Shown here: positions 9,232 to 17,204 of the stretch, piece by piece
How the letters are laid out: every line of letters begins with the position of its first letter
Numbering within the stretch: position 1 is the first letter of the stretch
Assembly (NCBI RefSeq): GCF_030657435.1
Contig: NZ_JAUTWS010000006.1
Span: 1-64,000 of the forward strand
DNA from: Paracraurococcus lichenis
GTDB taxonomy: Bacteria > Pseudomonadota > Alphaproteobacteria > Acetobacterales > Acetobacteraceae
DNA: 64,000 nt
Reading direction: 5' to 3'
Position numbers and translations under genes: made by a program
The notes under the pieces: model-generated
Told to the model about the DNA's origin: nothing
Seen by the model: the letters and a program-made list of their open reading frames with translations, nothing else
The model's database searches: none

Positions 9232-9428
9232 GAGCGCGACCTCCTCTGCGCCGCACGCGCCTGAGGGCGGCGCGTCAGGCCCCCATGGCGGGATTTTCGG
9301 CGAAGTTTCGGAATTTGCCAAGCTGCATTTGTGCTTCCCTTGATTGCGACCGGGAAGGCCTGCAGGGAAGGCGGGGAGGGTGCCTTGAAGCACGATCCGG
9401 CCGCGTCCGTCCCGAAGGGAGACGTGCC

Positions 9429-10484
9429 ATGACAGTCAATACCGATCGGCTGAACCAGTTCGTCGGCAGGATGCTGGGCGACCTCGGCGGCGCGGCGAGC
9501 GTGCCGATGGTCAGGCTCGGCGACACGCTCGGCCTCTACAAGGCGCTGCACGAAGGCGGCCCGATGACGCCGCGCGAGCTGGCCGGCCGGACCTGCCTGC
9601 ACGAGCGCTACCTGCGCGAATGGCTCGCCCACAACGCGGCCGCGGGTTACTTGTCCTACGATTCCACCAACGGTCGCTTCGAGCTTCCGCCCGAGCAGGC
9701 GATGGTCTTCGTTGTCGAGGACAGCCCCGTGAACCTGATGGGGGCCTTCGACATCATGGAGGCATGGCATTCGAACCAAGCCCAGGTCGAGCGGTCATTC
9801 CGGACCGGCGGCGGCGTGCCATGGGGAAACCTGCAATGCGCGGCATGCGCCACGGCGCGCTTCTTCCGCCCCGGCTACCTGAACAACCTCGTCCAGCAGT
9901 GGCTTCCCGCGCTTGACGACGTGATGGGCAAGCTCGAGCGTGGTGCCGCGGTGGCGGATGTGGGCTGCGGCTGGGGCTGGTCCACGGTGATCATGGCCCA
10001 GGCGTTCCCAAACAGCCGCTTCGTCGGCTACGACTACGATGCGGAGTCCATCGACCATGCGAGGGCCCATGCGCGCGAGCACGGCGTCGAGGCCAATACG
10101 CGGTTCGAGGTCGGGGCGGCCAAGGACATCGGAGATGGCGACTTCGACCTGGTGACCTTCTTCGACTGCCTGCACGACATGGGTGACCCGGCCGGCGCGG
10201 CGACGCAGGTGAGGCGCATGCTGAAGCCCGACGGCACCTGGATGATCGTGGAGCCGATGGCCGGCGACCGGCTGGAGGACAACCTGAACCCGGTCGGGCG
10301 GCTCTACTACGCCGCATCGACCTTGGTCTGCGTGCCGACCTCGCTGTCGCAGGAGGTGGGCGCCGCACTCGGGGCGCAGGCGGGCGAGGCGAGGTTGCGC
10401 GAGGTCATCGCCGCAGGTGGTTTCAGGACCGTGCGCCGGGCCGCCGAGACCCCCTTCAACATGGTGCTGGAGGCCCGCGGCTAA
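9429..10484 (+). CDS. SAM-dependent methyltransferase with N-terminal winged helix
   Basis: This 351-residue class I methyltransferase has an N-terminal winged-helix region (residues about 15-85, with PMTPRELAGRTCLHERYLREW), as seen in Rv2258c-like and O-methyltransferase relatives. The catalytic Rossmann domain follows, with the SAM motif VADVGCGWGWST at about 175-186 and an acidic loop VGYDYDAESI that would bind the ribose. FFDCLHDMGDP near 240 matches motif post-I regions of small-molecule methyltransferases. The ATG at 9429 is preceded by GGGAGA at good distance; longer open frame upstream lacks a site. It is divergent from the cyclase regulator across about 200 bases, so the two might share control. 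The substrate is unknown. Confidence 0.85.
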   Translation: MTVNTDRLNQFVGRMLGDLGGAASVPMVRLGDTLGLYKALHEGGPMTPRELAGRTCLHERYLREWLAHNAAAGYLSYDSTNGRFELPPEQAMVFVVEDSPVNLMGAFDIMEAWHSNQAQVERSFRTGGGVPWGNLQCAACATARFFRPGYLNNLVQQWLPALDDVMGKLERGAAVADVGCGWGWSTVIMAQAFPNSRFVGYDYDAESIDHARAHAREHGVEANTRFEVGAAKDIGDGDFDLVTFFDCLHDMGDPAGAATQVRRMLKPDGTWMIVEPMAGDRLEDNLNPVGRLYYAASTLVCVPTSLSQEVGAALGAQAGEARLREVIAAGGFRTVRRAAETPFNMVLEARG

Positions 10485-10546
10485 CGCAGATCGCCGCAAA
10501 GTGGAAACGCTCGGAGGCGTGAATCTGCTCTTCAGATCAAAAGCCT

Positions 10547-10586
10547 GGAGCATTCTCACGCTGCGCGGTCAGCGTGAGAATGCTCC
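10547..10586. repeat. Perfect 17-bp inverted repeat, likely dispersed palindromic element
   Basis: Bases 10547-10563 are an exact reverse complement of 10570-10586, separated by CGCGGT. The arm reads GGAGCATTCTCACGCTG. Neither side has a T run, which argues against a classical intrinsic terminator. The preceding bases (AAAGTGGAAAC near 10497, GATCAAAAGCCTGGAGCAT near 10535) resemble intergenic palindromes dispersed in alphaproteobacterial genomes; this last point is from memory of such elements, not a search. It lies between a plus-strand stop and a converging minus-strand stop, in a 269-base gap with no gene. Confidence 0.6.
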
Positions 10587-10753
10587 GGGGCGATGGCGGA
10601 GGGACGCGATCGGTTCACGGGGAGGCTCGGCCCTGGGAACACCGATCCGTGGCGGCAGGGCGTTCGCTTGCGGCGATGATCCGCGGCAGGCCGCGCGCAA
10701 TCCTCCGTGCCTGCCTGCCGGTGGCCGCTGACGCCCGGGCAGACCCCCCGCCG

Positions 10754-11764
10754 CTAGCCGGCATCCCGCCACGCCCGCCACCCCGGCCGATCTCCCAGGC
10801 TCTCGGCATGGTACACCCCGCGCGCCACCGCGCGCGCCAGCGTATCGGCGGCGAGGTGCCCGAGGCGCGCCAGCATCGCCGGGTTGCTCAGCGCCAGCTT
10901 GCCCGTCGCCATGGCGAAGACCGTGTCGCCGTCGAAGGGCGTGTGGATCGGCCGGATCGCCCGCGCCAGCCCGTCCTGCGCCATGATGGCCAAGCGCTGA
11001 AGGTCGCCCTTGGACAGCGCCACGTTGCAGGCGACGACGGCGATGGTCGTGTTCGCCATCGGGTTCAGCGCGTAGTTCGGCGGCAGCGGCATCTCCGGCT
11101 CGCCCCGCCAGTCCGCGGGCGGCGGGCCGAGGCCGCCGAACTCCCCCTCCATCTCCAGCGGCCAGGCCCAGAACCGGTCGGTCCCGGGCATGACGGCACT
11201 CCCGAAGCTGTTCACCGCGACGATGGCGCCGACCTGCACCCCGTCCGCGGTGACGGTGCTGGCGCTGCCGAGGCCGCCCTTCAGCGCATTGGCCCGCGCC
11301 CCGAGCCCCGCCCCGGCATTGCCCAGCGCGAAGTCGGGCCCGGCCGCCTCCAGCGCCGCGCGGCCGAGGGCGCGATAGGGCGGCGCCTCGCCCCAGGCCT
11401 TGTCGCCGCCATTCATCAGGTCGAAGAGGATCGCGCCGGGGACCACCGGCACCACCGCGCCGCCGAAGACCACGCCGCGGCCGCGGGCGCCGAGCGCCGC
11501 GACCACGCCGCAGCCGGCCTCGAGCCCGTACATCGACCCGCCGGAGAGGGTGATGGCGTCCACCTGGTTGCCGAGGCTGGTGGGGTCGAGCGCCTGGATG
11601 TTCCAGGTGCCGGGCGCCCCGCCGCGCACATCGGCGGCGGCGGCGCAGCGCGCCTCCGGGTAGATCACGGTCACGCCGGTGCGGACGCGGTCGTCCTCGG
11701 CATTGCCCACCAGGATGCCGTCCACATCGGTGATCAGGTTGCGCGGGCCGGGTCGGATGCTCAT
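10754..11764 (-). CDS. P1 family peptidase (DmpA/NylC-like N-terminal nucleophile hydrolase)
   Basis: This 336-residue protein is a P1/S58-family hydrolase, a group including DmpA aminopeptidase and the nylon-oligomer hydrolase NylC. Members cut themselves into two chains and expose an N-terminal Ser or Thr nucleophile. Family blocks are visible: ITDVDGILVGNAED near residue 11, ALDPTSLGNQVDAITLSGGS near 58, KGGLGSASTV near 172 and PMANTTIAVVACN near 235. The Asn238-Thr239 pair fits the NylC-type cleavage point, making Thr239 the predicted nucleophile. The C-terminal PIHTPFDGDTVFAMATG block is also typical. The start is ATG at 11764, 47 bases from the divergent GNAT gene. No signal peptide is seen. 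Confidence 0.88.
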   Translation of the reverse strand: MSIRPGPRNLITDVDGILVGNAEDDRVRTGVTVIYPEARCAAAADVRGGAPGTWNIQALDPTSLGNQVDAITLSGGSMYGLEAGCGVVAALGARGRGVVFGGAVVPVVPGAILFDLMNGGDKAWGEAPPYRALGRAALEAAGPDFALGNAGAGLGARANALKGGLGSASTVTADGVQVGAIVAVNSFGSAVMPGTDRFWAWPLEMEGEFGGLGPPPADWRGEPEMPLPPNYALNPMANTTIAVVACNVALSKGDLQRLAIMAQDGLARAIRPIHTPFDGDTVFAMATGKLALSNPAMLARLGHLAADTLARAVARGVYHAESLGDRPGWRAWRDAG

Positions 11765-11811
11765 GCGCGGCAGGCTCGCATGCCGCGGCCGCCCGCGCTA
11801 TCCGCCGGGCG

Positions 11812-12309
11812 ATGTATCCCGGCAACACCTCTCCCGCCTGGCGCCCGATGACCGCGGCCGACCTGCCCGCCGTGCAGGCGCTGGCCGACCGCATCCACCT
11901 GCACCACCCGGAATCGCCCGCCGTCTTCGCCGAGCGCCTGGCGCTGGCACCCGCAGGCTGCCGCGTGCTGGCAACGGGCGCGGCGCTGCTCGGCTATGCC
12001 GTCAGCCATCCCTGGACCGGCGCGGCGCCTCCCGCGCTCGACACGCTGCTCGGCGCGCTGCCGCCGGCGCCCGTCGCCTGGCACATCCACGACATCGCGC
12101 TCGCCGAAGCGGCGCGCGGCGCCGGCCATGCCGCCGCGGTGCTGCGCGCGCTGCTCGCCGCCGCGCCGCTGCCGCGGGCGACGCTGGTCGCCATCCCCGG
12201 CACCGGCGAGGTCTGGGCGCGCCACGGCTTCCGCGACGCGCCCTGCGCCGACCGGGCTTCCCTCGCCAGCTACGGCGAGGGCGCGCGCTTCATGGCCCGG
12301 CCGCGCTGA
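11812..12309 (+). CDS. GNAT family N-acetyltransferase
   Basis: This 165-residue protein has the layout of a GNAT acetyltransferase: an N-terminal WRPMTAADLPAVQALADRI strand-helix, a central IHDIALAEAARGAGHAAAVL block near residue 92-112 that carries the acetyl-CoA-binding R/Q-x-x-G-x-G/A turn, and a C-terminal ARHGFRD near residue 138. It transfers an acetyl group to an unknown amine. The ATG at 11812 has no clear ribosome-binding site. It is convergent with the small phasin-like gene, with 16 bases between their stops. Confidence 0.75.
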   Translation: MYPGNTSPAWRPMTAADLPAVQALADRIHLHHPESPAVFAERLALAPAGCRVLATGAALLGYAVSHPWTGAAPPALDTLLGALPPAPVAWHIHDIALAEAARGAGHAAAVLRALLAAAPLPRATLVAIPGTGEVWARHGFRDAPCADRASLASYGEGARFMARPR

Positions 12310-12325
12310 CCGGGCGCGGCGCGGC

Positions 12326-12832
12326 TCAGTGCGTCGTCGCGCCCTGCCGCTCCGCCATCGCCTCCAGCGGCTTCAGCACCTGGCCGGTGCCCTCGCAGGC
12401 CATGCGCAGCACCGCCGTCTGGCCCTGCGAGACGGCATCGAACCATTGCTGCATCACCTTCTGCAGCAGCGCCGCATGCTCCTGCGGATCGTAGATGCGC
12501 ATCACCTCCTGCATCAGGTGGAGGTTGTTGCGCATCATGCCGGTGATCAGCTCACCCATGGCCTCCTGCCACTCGGCGAAGCCGGCGCCGGGCGCGACCG
12601 GCATGAGCATCGCCGCCCGCATCCCGCGCGTCGTCTCCTGCAGCAGCGCCGCCATGCCGCGGGCGATCTCGTCCTGCACCGCGGGCTGCGGCGGCTCCGC
12701 GCGCGGCACCGCCTCCGCCGCGCGGCGCTCGAAGGTGCCCCGGCGGCCCGGCAGTTCCGCGCCTGCCTTCTCCTGCGGCCGGGCCTCCAGCGGCGGCCGT
12801 TCCGCCATGCGCTCCTGGGCCTTCTCTGGCAT
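12326..12832 (-). CDS. Small phasin-like helical protein
   Basis: This 168-residue protein has a low-complexity, charged N-terminus (residues 1-50) and an amphipathic helical C-terminal half rich in Gln, Met, Glu and Leu (for example MMRNNLHLMQEVMRIYDPQE near residue 102). That composition resembles phasins, which coat polyhydroxyalkanoate granules, but I see no diagnostic motif and no pha genes nearby. The ATG at 12832 has AGGG a few bases upstream; the frame is open further to 12943 without a site. The protein is probably cytoplasmic. Treat the phasin label as a resemblance only. Confidence 0.6.
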   Translation of the reverse strand: MPEKAQERMAERPPLEARPQEKAGAELPGRRGTFERRAAEAVPRAEPPQPAVQDEIARGMAALLQETTRGMRAAMLMPVAPGAGFAEWQEAMGELITGMMRNNLHLMQEVMRIYDPQEHAALLQKVMQQWFDAVSQGQTAVLRMACEGTGQVLKPLEAMAERQGATTH

Positions 12833-12989
12833 GTCCCTGGTCCTCGCAATGGGGGTGGCGCGGTCCCGCGCGCCGGGGCGGGTCCCTCCCTGCCTGTCCC
12901 GCCACCTGGGCAATGCCGCGGCGCGCCGGCCGCTGCCTGTCAATCCGTGTCAGGACGGGAAAATCCGGCCGCGCAGCCTGCGTGCCGGG

Positions 12990-13949
12990 CTACGGCGCTT
13001 CGCCGAAGCGCGCCCGCAGCCAGGTGCCCGCCGCCGCCACCGCCTCCCGCGCCTGGCCGACATGGCCAAGCGCCCGCAGGAAGCCATGCACCGTGCCGGG
13101 GAAGAGCCGCGTCTCCACCGGCACGCCCGCCGCGCGCAGCTTCTCGGCCATGGCGTGGTTCTCGCTGGCCAGCACGTCCAGTTCCGCGACGTGCAGCAGG
13201 CAGGGCGGCAGGCCGGCGAGATCGGCGCGCAGCGGCGCGGCCAGCGGGTTGAGCCGGTCGGCCTCGCGCGGGGCATAGACGCTCCAGTAGAAGCGCATGC
13301 GCTCGAGCGTCAGGCCGTAGCCTTCGGCGAATTCCCGGTAGCTCGGCGTGTCGAGGCGGGAATCGAAGACGCCGTAGTTCAGCAGCAACCCGCGCAGCGG
13401 CACCGGCGCGCCCCCGTCGCGCAGCCAGAGGGCAAGGCCGGCCGCGAGGTTGGCGCCCGCCGAATCGCCGCCGAGGACGATGCGCCCCGTATCGATCCCC
13501 CAGTCCGCACCGTGCCCGGCCAGCCAGCGGAGGACGCCGGCGCTTTCCTCGAGCGCCTGCGGGAAGACCGCCTCCGGGCTCAGCGCATAGTCCGGCCCGA
13601 CCACGATGCAGCCGGCGGCCGCGGCGTATTCGCGCATCAGCCGGTCATGCGTGTCGATGCTGTTCCAGACCCAGCCGCCGCCATGCAGGTAGAGGAGGAG
13701 GGGCAGGGGTCCGGGTAGATCCGGCCGATGGTAGCGGCACTGGACCCGTCGCCCGCGCACCCAGACCCAGCGGTCGCCGCTCTCGGCCATGACCGGCCCG
13801 CCTTCCGAGAGCGGCAGGTTCAGCGCCTCGGTCAGGGCGCGCGGGCCGTCGAAGGGCAGGGTCAGGCGGATTGGCGGCAGCGCCGCCGCCCGGGCCTCCA
13901 TCATCGCGTTGAAGGCCGCCATCTCCGGATCGAGTCGCGGGTCCGCCAT
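12990..13949 (-). CDS. Alpha/beta hydrolase, hormone-sensitive-lipase type esterase
   Basis: This 319-residue esterase belongs to the HSL family (bacterial family IV lipases). The oxyanion-hole motif HGGGW is at residues 89-93 and the nucleophile elbow GDSAG at 161-165, so Ser163 is the predicted nucleophile. The catalytic Asp lies in HVAELDVLASE and the His in PGTVHGFLR near residue 290, completing the triad. It hydrolyses carboxylic esters of unknown identity. The ATG at 13949 follows a strong GGGGAGG site. No signal peptide is seen. It is divergent from the Pat-type acyltransferase gene, with about 120 bases between the starts. Confidence 0.9.
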   Translation of the reverse strand: MADPRLDPEMAAFNAMMEARAAALPPIRLTLPFDGPRALTEALNLPLSEGGPVMAESGDRWVWVRGRRVQCRYHRPDLPGPLPLLLYLHGGGWVWNSIDTHDRLMREYAAAAGCIVVGPDYALSPEAVFPQALEESAGVLRWLAGHGADWGIDTGRIVLGGDSAGANLAAGLALWLRDGGAPVPLRGLLLNYGVFDSRLDTPSYREFAEGYGLTLERMRFYWSVYAPREADRLNPLAAPLRADLAGLPPCLLHVAELDVLASENHAMAEKLRAAGVPVETRLFPGTVHGFLRALGHVGQAREAVAAAGTWLRARFGEAP

Positions 13950-14068
13950 TCCAACCTCCCCTAAGCGGCAATTACTGGAAACGGGTCCGGCTTCCGCCGC
14001 AAGACTCCGGATCGTCGCGCGCCGATGCTTGCGGCGGCGATGCCATTCCCCGCATTGTGCGGTGCACC

Positions 14069-16714
14069 ATGCCCAGTATGATCGCCATCCGCGGTACCGC
14101 CAGCTTCCGGGCGGCCGCCATGTTCCGGCCCCGCAGCGTCGTGCTGATGGCCGATCCCGCCGCGCCGGAGGCCGCGATCATCGCCCGCAACCTGGCCGCG
14201 GGCGGCTTCAAGGGCAGGCTCTACGCCATCGGCCTGCCGGCCGAGGGGCTGATCCCGGCCGCGAGCGTCGAGGCGCTGCCGGAGGCGCCGGACCTCGCCG
14301 TGCTCTGCCTGCCGCCGGCGCTGCTCGAGCCGGCGATGGCGCAGCTTGCCGCCCGCGGCTGCCTCGCCGCCGTGGTCCCGGGCTCCGCGCCGGACCTCGC
14401 CGCCATCTCCGCCCGCACCGGGGTCAGGGCCTTCGGCCAGGGTAGCTTCGGCCTCTGCGTGCCCTCGATCGGCCTCAACGCCTCGCTCGCCCATATCGCG
14501 CCCGCCCCCGGCAAGCTCGCCCTCGTCACCCAGTCCTCGGCGCTCGCCCGGACGGTGCTGGACTGGGCGGCGGCGGAATCCGTCGGCTTCAGCCATGTCA
14601 TCGGCATCGGCGGCAATGCCACCATCGGCTTCGCCATGGCGCTGGACTGGCTGGCGCGGGACGTGGCGACGGGCGCCGTGCTGCTCGACATCCGGCGCAT
14701 CCGCAACCGCCGCGCCTTCGTCTCCGCCGCCCGCGCCGTTGCCCGCACCCGGCCGGTCGTGGCGATCCGCGCCGGCGGCCGCACCGCCGACCACAGCGGC
14801 ATCGGCGACTGCGTGATGGAAGCGGCGCTGCGCCGCGCCGGCGTGCTGCGCGTCTCGACCCTCGACGACGTCCTCTCCGCCGCCGAGACCCTGGCGCGGG
14901 TCCGCCCGCGCCTCGGCGGCGGCCCGGATTCGGCGCGCGGCGACCGCATCGCCATCGTCACCAACGGCATCGGCCTCGGCCAGCTTGCCGCCGATGCGGT
15001 GCTGTCGGGCGGCGGGCGGCTGGCGCAGCTCTCGCCCGAGGCGCTGGCCGCCTTCGAGATGCTGCTGCCGGAGGGCTGGCGGCCGGGCAACCCGCTCTCC
15101 CTCGGCCCCGCCACCGGGCCGCGCATCGCCGAGGCCGCGACCATGCTGGCCGCCCTGCCGGAGGTGGATGCGGTGGTCGCCGTGCATGCCCCGGCGCCGG
15201 AGGAGGCCGGCGACGTCGCCGCCGAGGCGATGATCGCCGCCGCCCGCACCGGCGGCCAGCGCAGCGCACCGGTCTTCGTCGCCTGGACCGGGCAGGCGAC
15301 CGCCGGCCGGCAGCGCCAGGCCATGGCGCAGGCCGGCCTCGCCGTCTTCCCGACGCCCGAGGCGGCGGTGCGCGGCGCCCTGCACCTGGCGCGGGACCGG
15401 CGCAACCGCGCCGCGGCGGCCGAGCTGCCCTCCCGCGAGGTGCTGGAGCTGGCGCCGGACCGCACCGCCGTCCGCCGGATCCTCGAGGCCGCGCGCGCCG
15501 GCTTCCGCCGCGCGCTCACCGAGGAGGAGGCGCTCGGCGTGCTCGCGGCCTATGGCCTGCCGACCGTGCCCGGCCGGCTCGCCGCCGGCCCGCAGGAGGC
15601 GGCGGATGCCGCCGCCATGCTGGGCTTCCCCGTGGTCCTCAAGATCCTCAGCCCCGACCTGCGGCACAAGAGCGAGGTGGGCGGCGTCGCTGTCGGCCTC
15701 TCCTCCACCGCCGCGGTGAAGGCGGAGGCGGAGGCGATGCTGGCCCGCGTGACGGCCAGGCGGCCTGACGCAAGGATCGAGGGCTTCCTGGTGCAGCGCC
15801 AGGCGGCCCGCGCGCTCGAGCTCCGCATGCGGCTCGGCGACGATCCGATGTTCGGGCCCTGGATCGGCTTCGGCCAGGGCGGCACCGCCGCCGACCTCGC
15901 GGAGGACGAGGCGCATGACCTGCCGCCGCTGAACCTGACGCTGGCGGGGCAGCTCATCGGCCGCTCCCGCACCGCGCGGCTGATGGGCGGCTGGCGCGAC
16001 CATGCGCCGGTGAACCAGGCGGCGGTCGCCGATGCGCTGGTGCGCCTCTCCCAGATCGCGGTGGACTTCCCCGAGATCGAGACGCTGACGGTCAACCCGC
16101 TCTTCGCCGATTCGCTCGGGGTGCTCGCGGTCGATGCCCACCTGACGCTGCGGCCGGAGGGCGAGTGCGGCGTGCTCGCCATCCCGCCCTATCCGGCGGA
16201 GCTGGCGCGGCCCTGGCGGACGCGGTCGGGCGAGGTGCTGGAGGTGCGGCCGATCCGTCCCGAGGACGCCGCGGCGCATGCCGAGGCCTTCCGCAAGCTC
16301 GACCCGGAGGATGTCCGCTGGCGCTTCTTCTCCCCGCTGAAGGAGATGGCGCCGACGCTGGTCGCCCGGCTGACCCAGATCGACTACGACCGGGAGATCG
16401 CCTTCGTCGCGGTGCGGCGGGCGCCGGACGGGGGGGAGGAGACGGTCGGCGTCTCCCGCCTCATCCGCGACCCGGGCGAGCCGGCCTCGGCGGAGTTCGC
16501 CGTCATCGTGCTGAAGGCCATGAAGGGCCAGGGCCTCGGGCGGCACCTGATGGAGCGGCTGTTCGAATGGGGCCGCGCCAACGGCGTGCGGGAAGTGCTG
16601 GGCCATGTGCTGGCGGACAACGCGCCGATGCTGGCCTTCGTGCGCTCGCTCGGCTTCACGCTGAAGCGCTCGGCCGAGGAGGAGGAGGTGATGGAGGCGC
16701 GGCTCGTACTCTGA
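14069..16714 (+). CDS. Pat-type protein acyltransferase: acyl-CoA-synthetase-like region plus GNAT
   Basis: This 881-residue protein has the domain order of the lysine acetyltransferase Pat/PatZ (about 886 residues in E. coli): a CoA-binding Rossmann domain (about 15-130), a succinyl-CoA-ligase-like domain (140-290 and 300-440), an ATP-grasp domain (about 475-690, with PVVLKILSPDLRHKSEVGGV) and a C-terminal GNAT domain (about 715-875, with KGQGLGRHLMERLFEWGRANG). A His remains in ADHSG near residue 242, where ADP-forming synthetases carry the phosphorylated His; E. coli Pat is reported to lack it. It may therefore keep some ligase-type chemistry, or simply regulate acyl-CoA synthetases by lysine acylation. 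The ATG at 14069 is preferred to the GTG at 14057. Confidence 0.85.
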   Translation: MPSMIAIRGTASFRAAAMFRPRSVVLMADPAAPEAAIIARNLAAGGFKGRLYAIGLPAEGLIPAASVEALPEAPDLAVLCLPPALLEPAMAQLAARGCLAAVVPGSAPDLAAISARTGVRAFGQGSFGLCVPSIGLNASLAHIAPAPGKLALVTQSSALARTVLDWAAAESVGFSHVIGIGGNATIGFAMALDWLARDVATGAVLLDIRRIRNRRAFVSAARAVARTRPVVAIRAGGRTADHSGIGDCVMEAALRRAGVLRVSTLDDVLSAAETLARVRPRLGGGPDSARGDRIAIVTNGIGLGQLAADAVLSGGGRLAQLSPEALAAFEMLLPEGWRPGNPLSLGPATGPRIAEAATMLAALPEVDAVVAVHAPAPEEAGDVAAEAMIAAARTGGQRSAPVFVAWTGQATAGRQRQAMAQAGLAVFPTPEAAVRGALHLARDRRNRAAAAELPSREVLELAPDRTAVRRILEAARAGFRRALTEEEALGVLAAYGLPTVPGRLAAGPQEAADAAAMLGFPVVLKILSPDLRHKSEVGGVAVGLSSTAAVKAEAEAMLARVTARRPDARIEGFLVQRQAARALELRMRLGDDPMFGPWIGFGQGGTAADLAEDEAHDLPPLNLTLAGQLIGRSRTARLMGGWRDHAPVNQAAVADALVRLSQIAVDFPEIETLTVNPLFADSLGVLAVDAHLTLRPEGECGVLAIPPYPAELARPWRTRSGEVLEVRPIRPEDAAAHAEAFRKLDPEDVRWRFFSPLKEMAPTLVARLTQIDYDREIAFVAVRRAPDGGEETVGVSRLIRDPGEPASAEFAVIVLKAMKGQGLGRHLMERLFEWGRANGVREVLGHVLADNAPMLAFVRSLGFTLKRSAEEEEVMEARLVL

Positions 16715-16738
16715 GCGCCCGTCGGCGAATGGTAGGAC

Positions 16739-16777
16739 CGGGGAGAAGGTATTCTCCCCGGACCCCTCTTCTATTTT
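16739..16777 (+). terminator. Intrinsic terminator after the Pat-type gene
   Basis: CGGGGAGAA at 16739-16747 pairs perfectly with TTCTCCCCG at 16752-16760 around GGTA, and TTTTT follows at 16773-16777. It sits 25 bases after the acyltransferase stop. A GAACCCC/GGACCCC-like stretch follows the stem, as at the SDR terminator near 28.7 kb. Confidence 0.65.
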
Positions 16778-16868
16778 TCCGGGTTTGGCACCCGCCGCGC
16801 GGCAACAGCCGACCCACAAGAAGGAGGGGGAGGATATACTCTTCCTTCCCGGCCTTGCCCGTATCGCG

Positions 16869-17204
16869 CTACGCCGTCGCCAGCATCAGCACCCCGCCGC
16901 AGATCAGCCCGATGGCGGCGAGCTTCTGTGCCGAGAGCGCCTCGCCGAACATGAAGTGGCCGATCAGCGCCACCGCCACGTAGCTGGCGGCGGTGCAGGG
17001 CAGGGCGACGCTCATCGGGATCTTGCGCAGCGCGATGATGTAGAGGAAGGCGGCGCCACCATAGGCGATGAGCCCGATGATCGTCGCGGGACGGAAGACC
17101 TGGACGATGAAATTGCCCTCGCCGATCGCGCCGGTCTTCAGCAGCACCTGGCCGCCGAGCGAGGTGAGGATCGCCGCGGCAAGGGAGAGCCAGTGGATCG
17201 TCAC
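16869..17204 (-). CDS. Small EmrE/ArnE-like membrane transporter
   Basis: This 111-residue protein has four hydrophobic helices (about 5-22, 36-57, 62-83 and 91-110), the topology of small multidrug resistance proteins and of ArnE/ArnF, which form the flippase for aminoarabinose-phosphoundecaprenol. The ATG at 17204 overlaps the stop of the ArnC-like glycosyltransferase by four bases (ATGA). That pairing supports a lipid-linked-sugar flippase role more than drug export. The conserved Glu of EmrE (AAILTSLGGQVLLK region) is not present near the start, which also argues against classic proton-coupled drug efflux. It is the third gene of a methyltransferase, glycosyltransferase, flippase operon. 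Confidence 0.78.
   Translation of the reverse strand: MTIHWLSLAAAILTSLGGQVLLKTGAIGEGNFIVQVFRPATIIGLIAYGGAAFLYIIALRKIPMSVALPCTAASYVAVALIGHFMFGEALSAQKLAAIGLICGGVLMLATA

Noticed and set aside
12326..12832. Confident phasin with polyhydroxyalkanoate function
   Set aside because: Only composition and helical pattern match. No pha genes are near.
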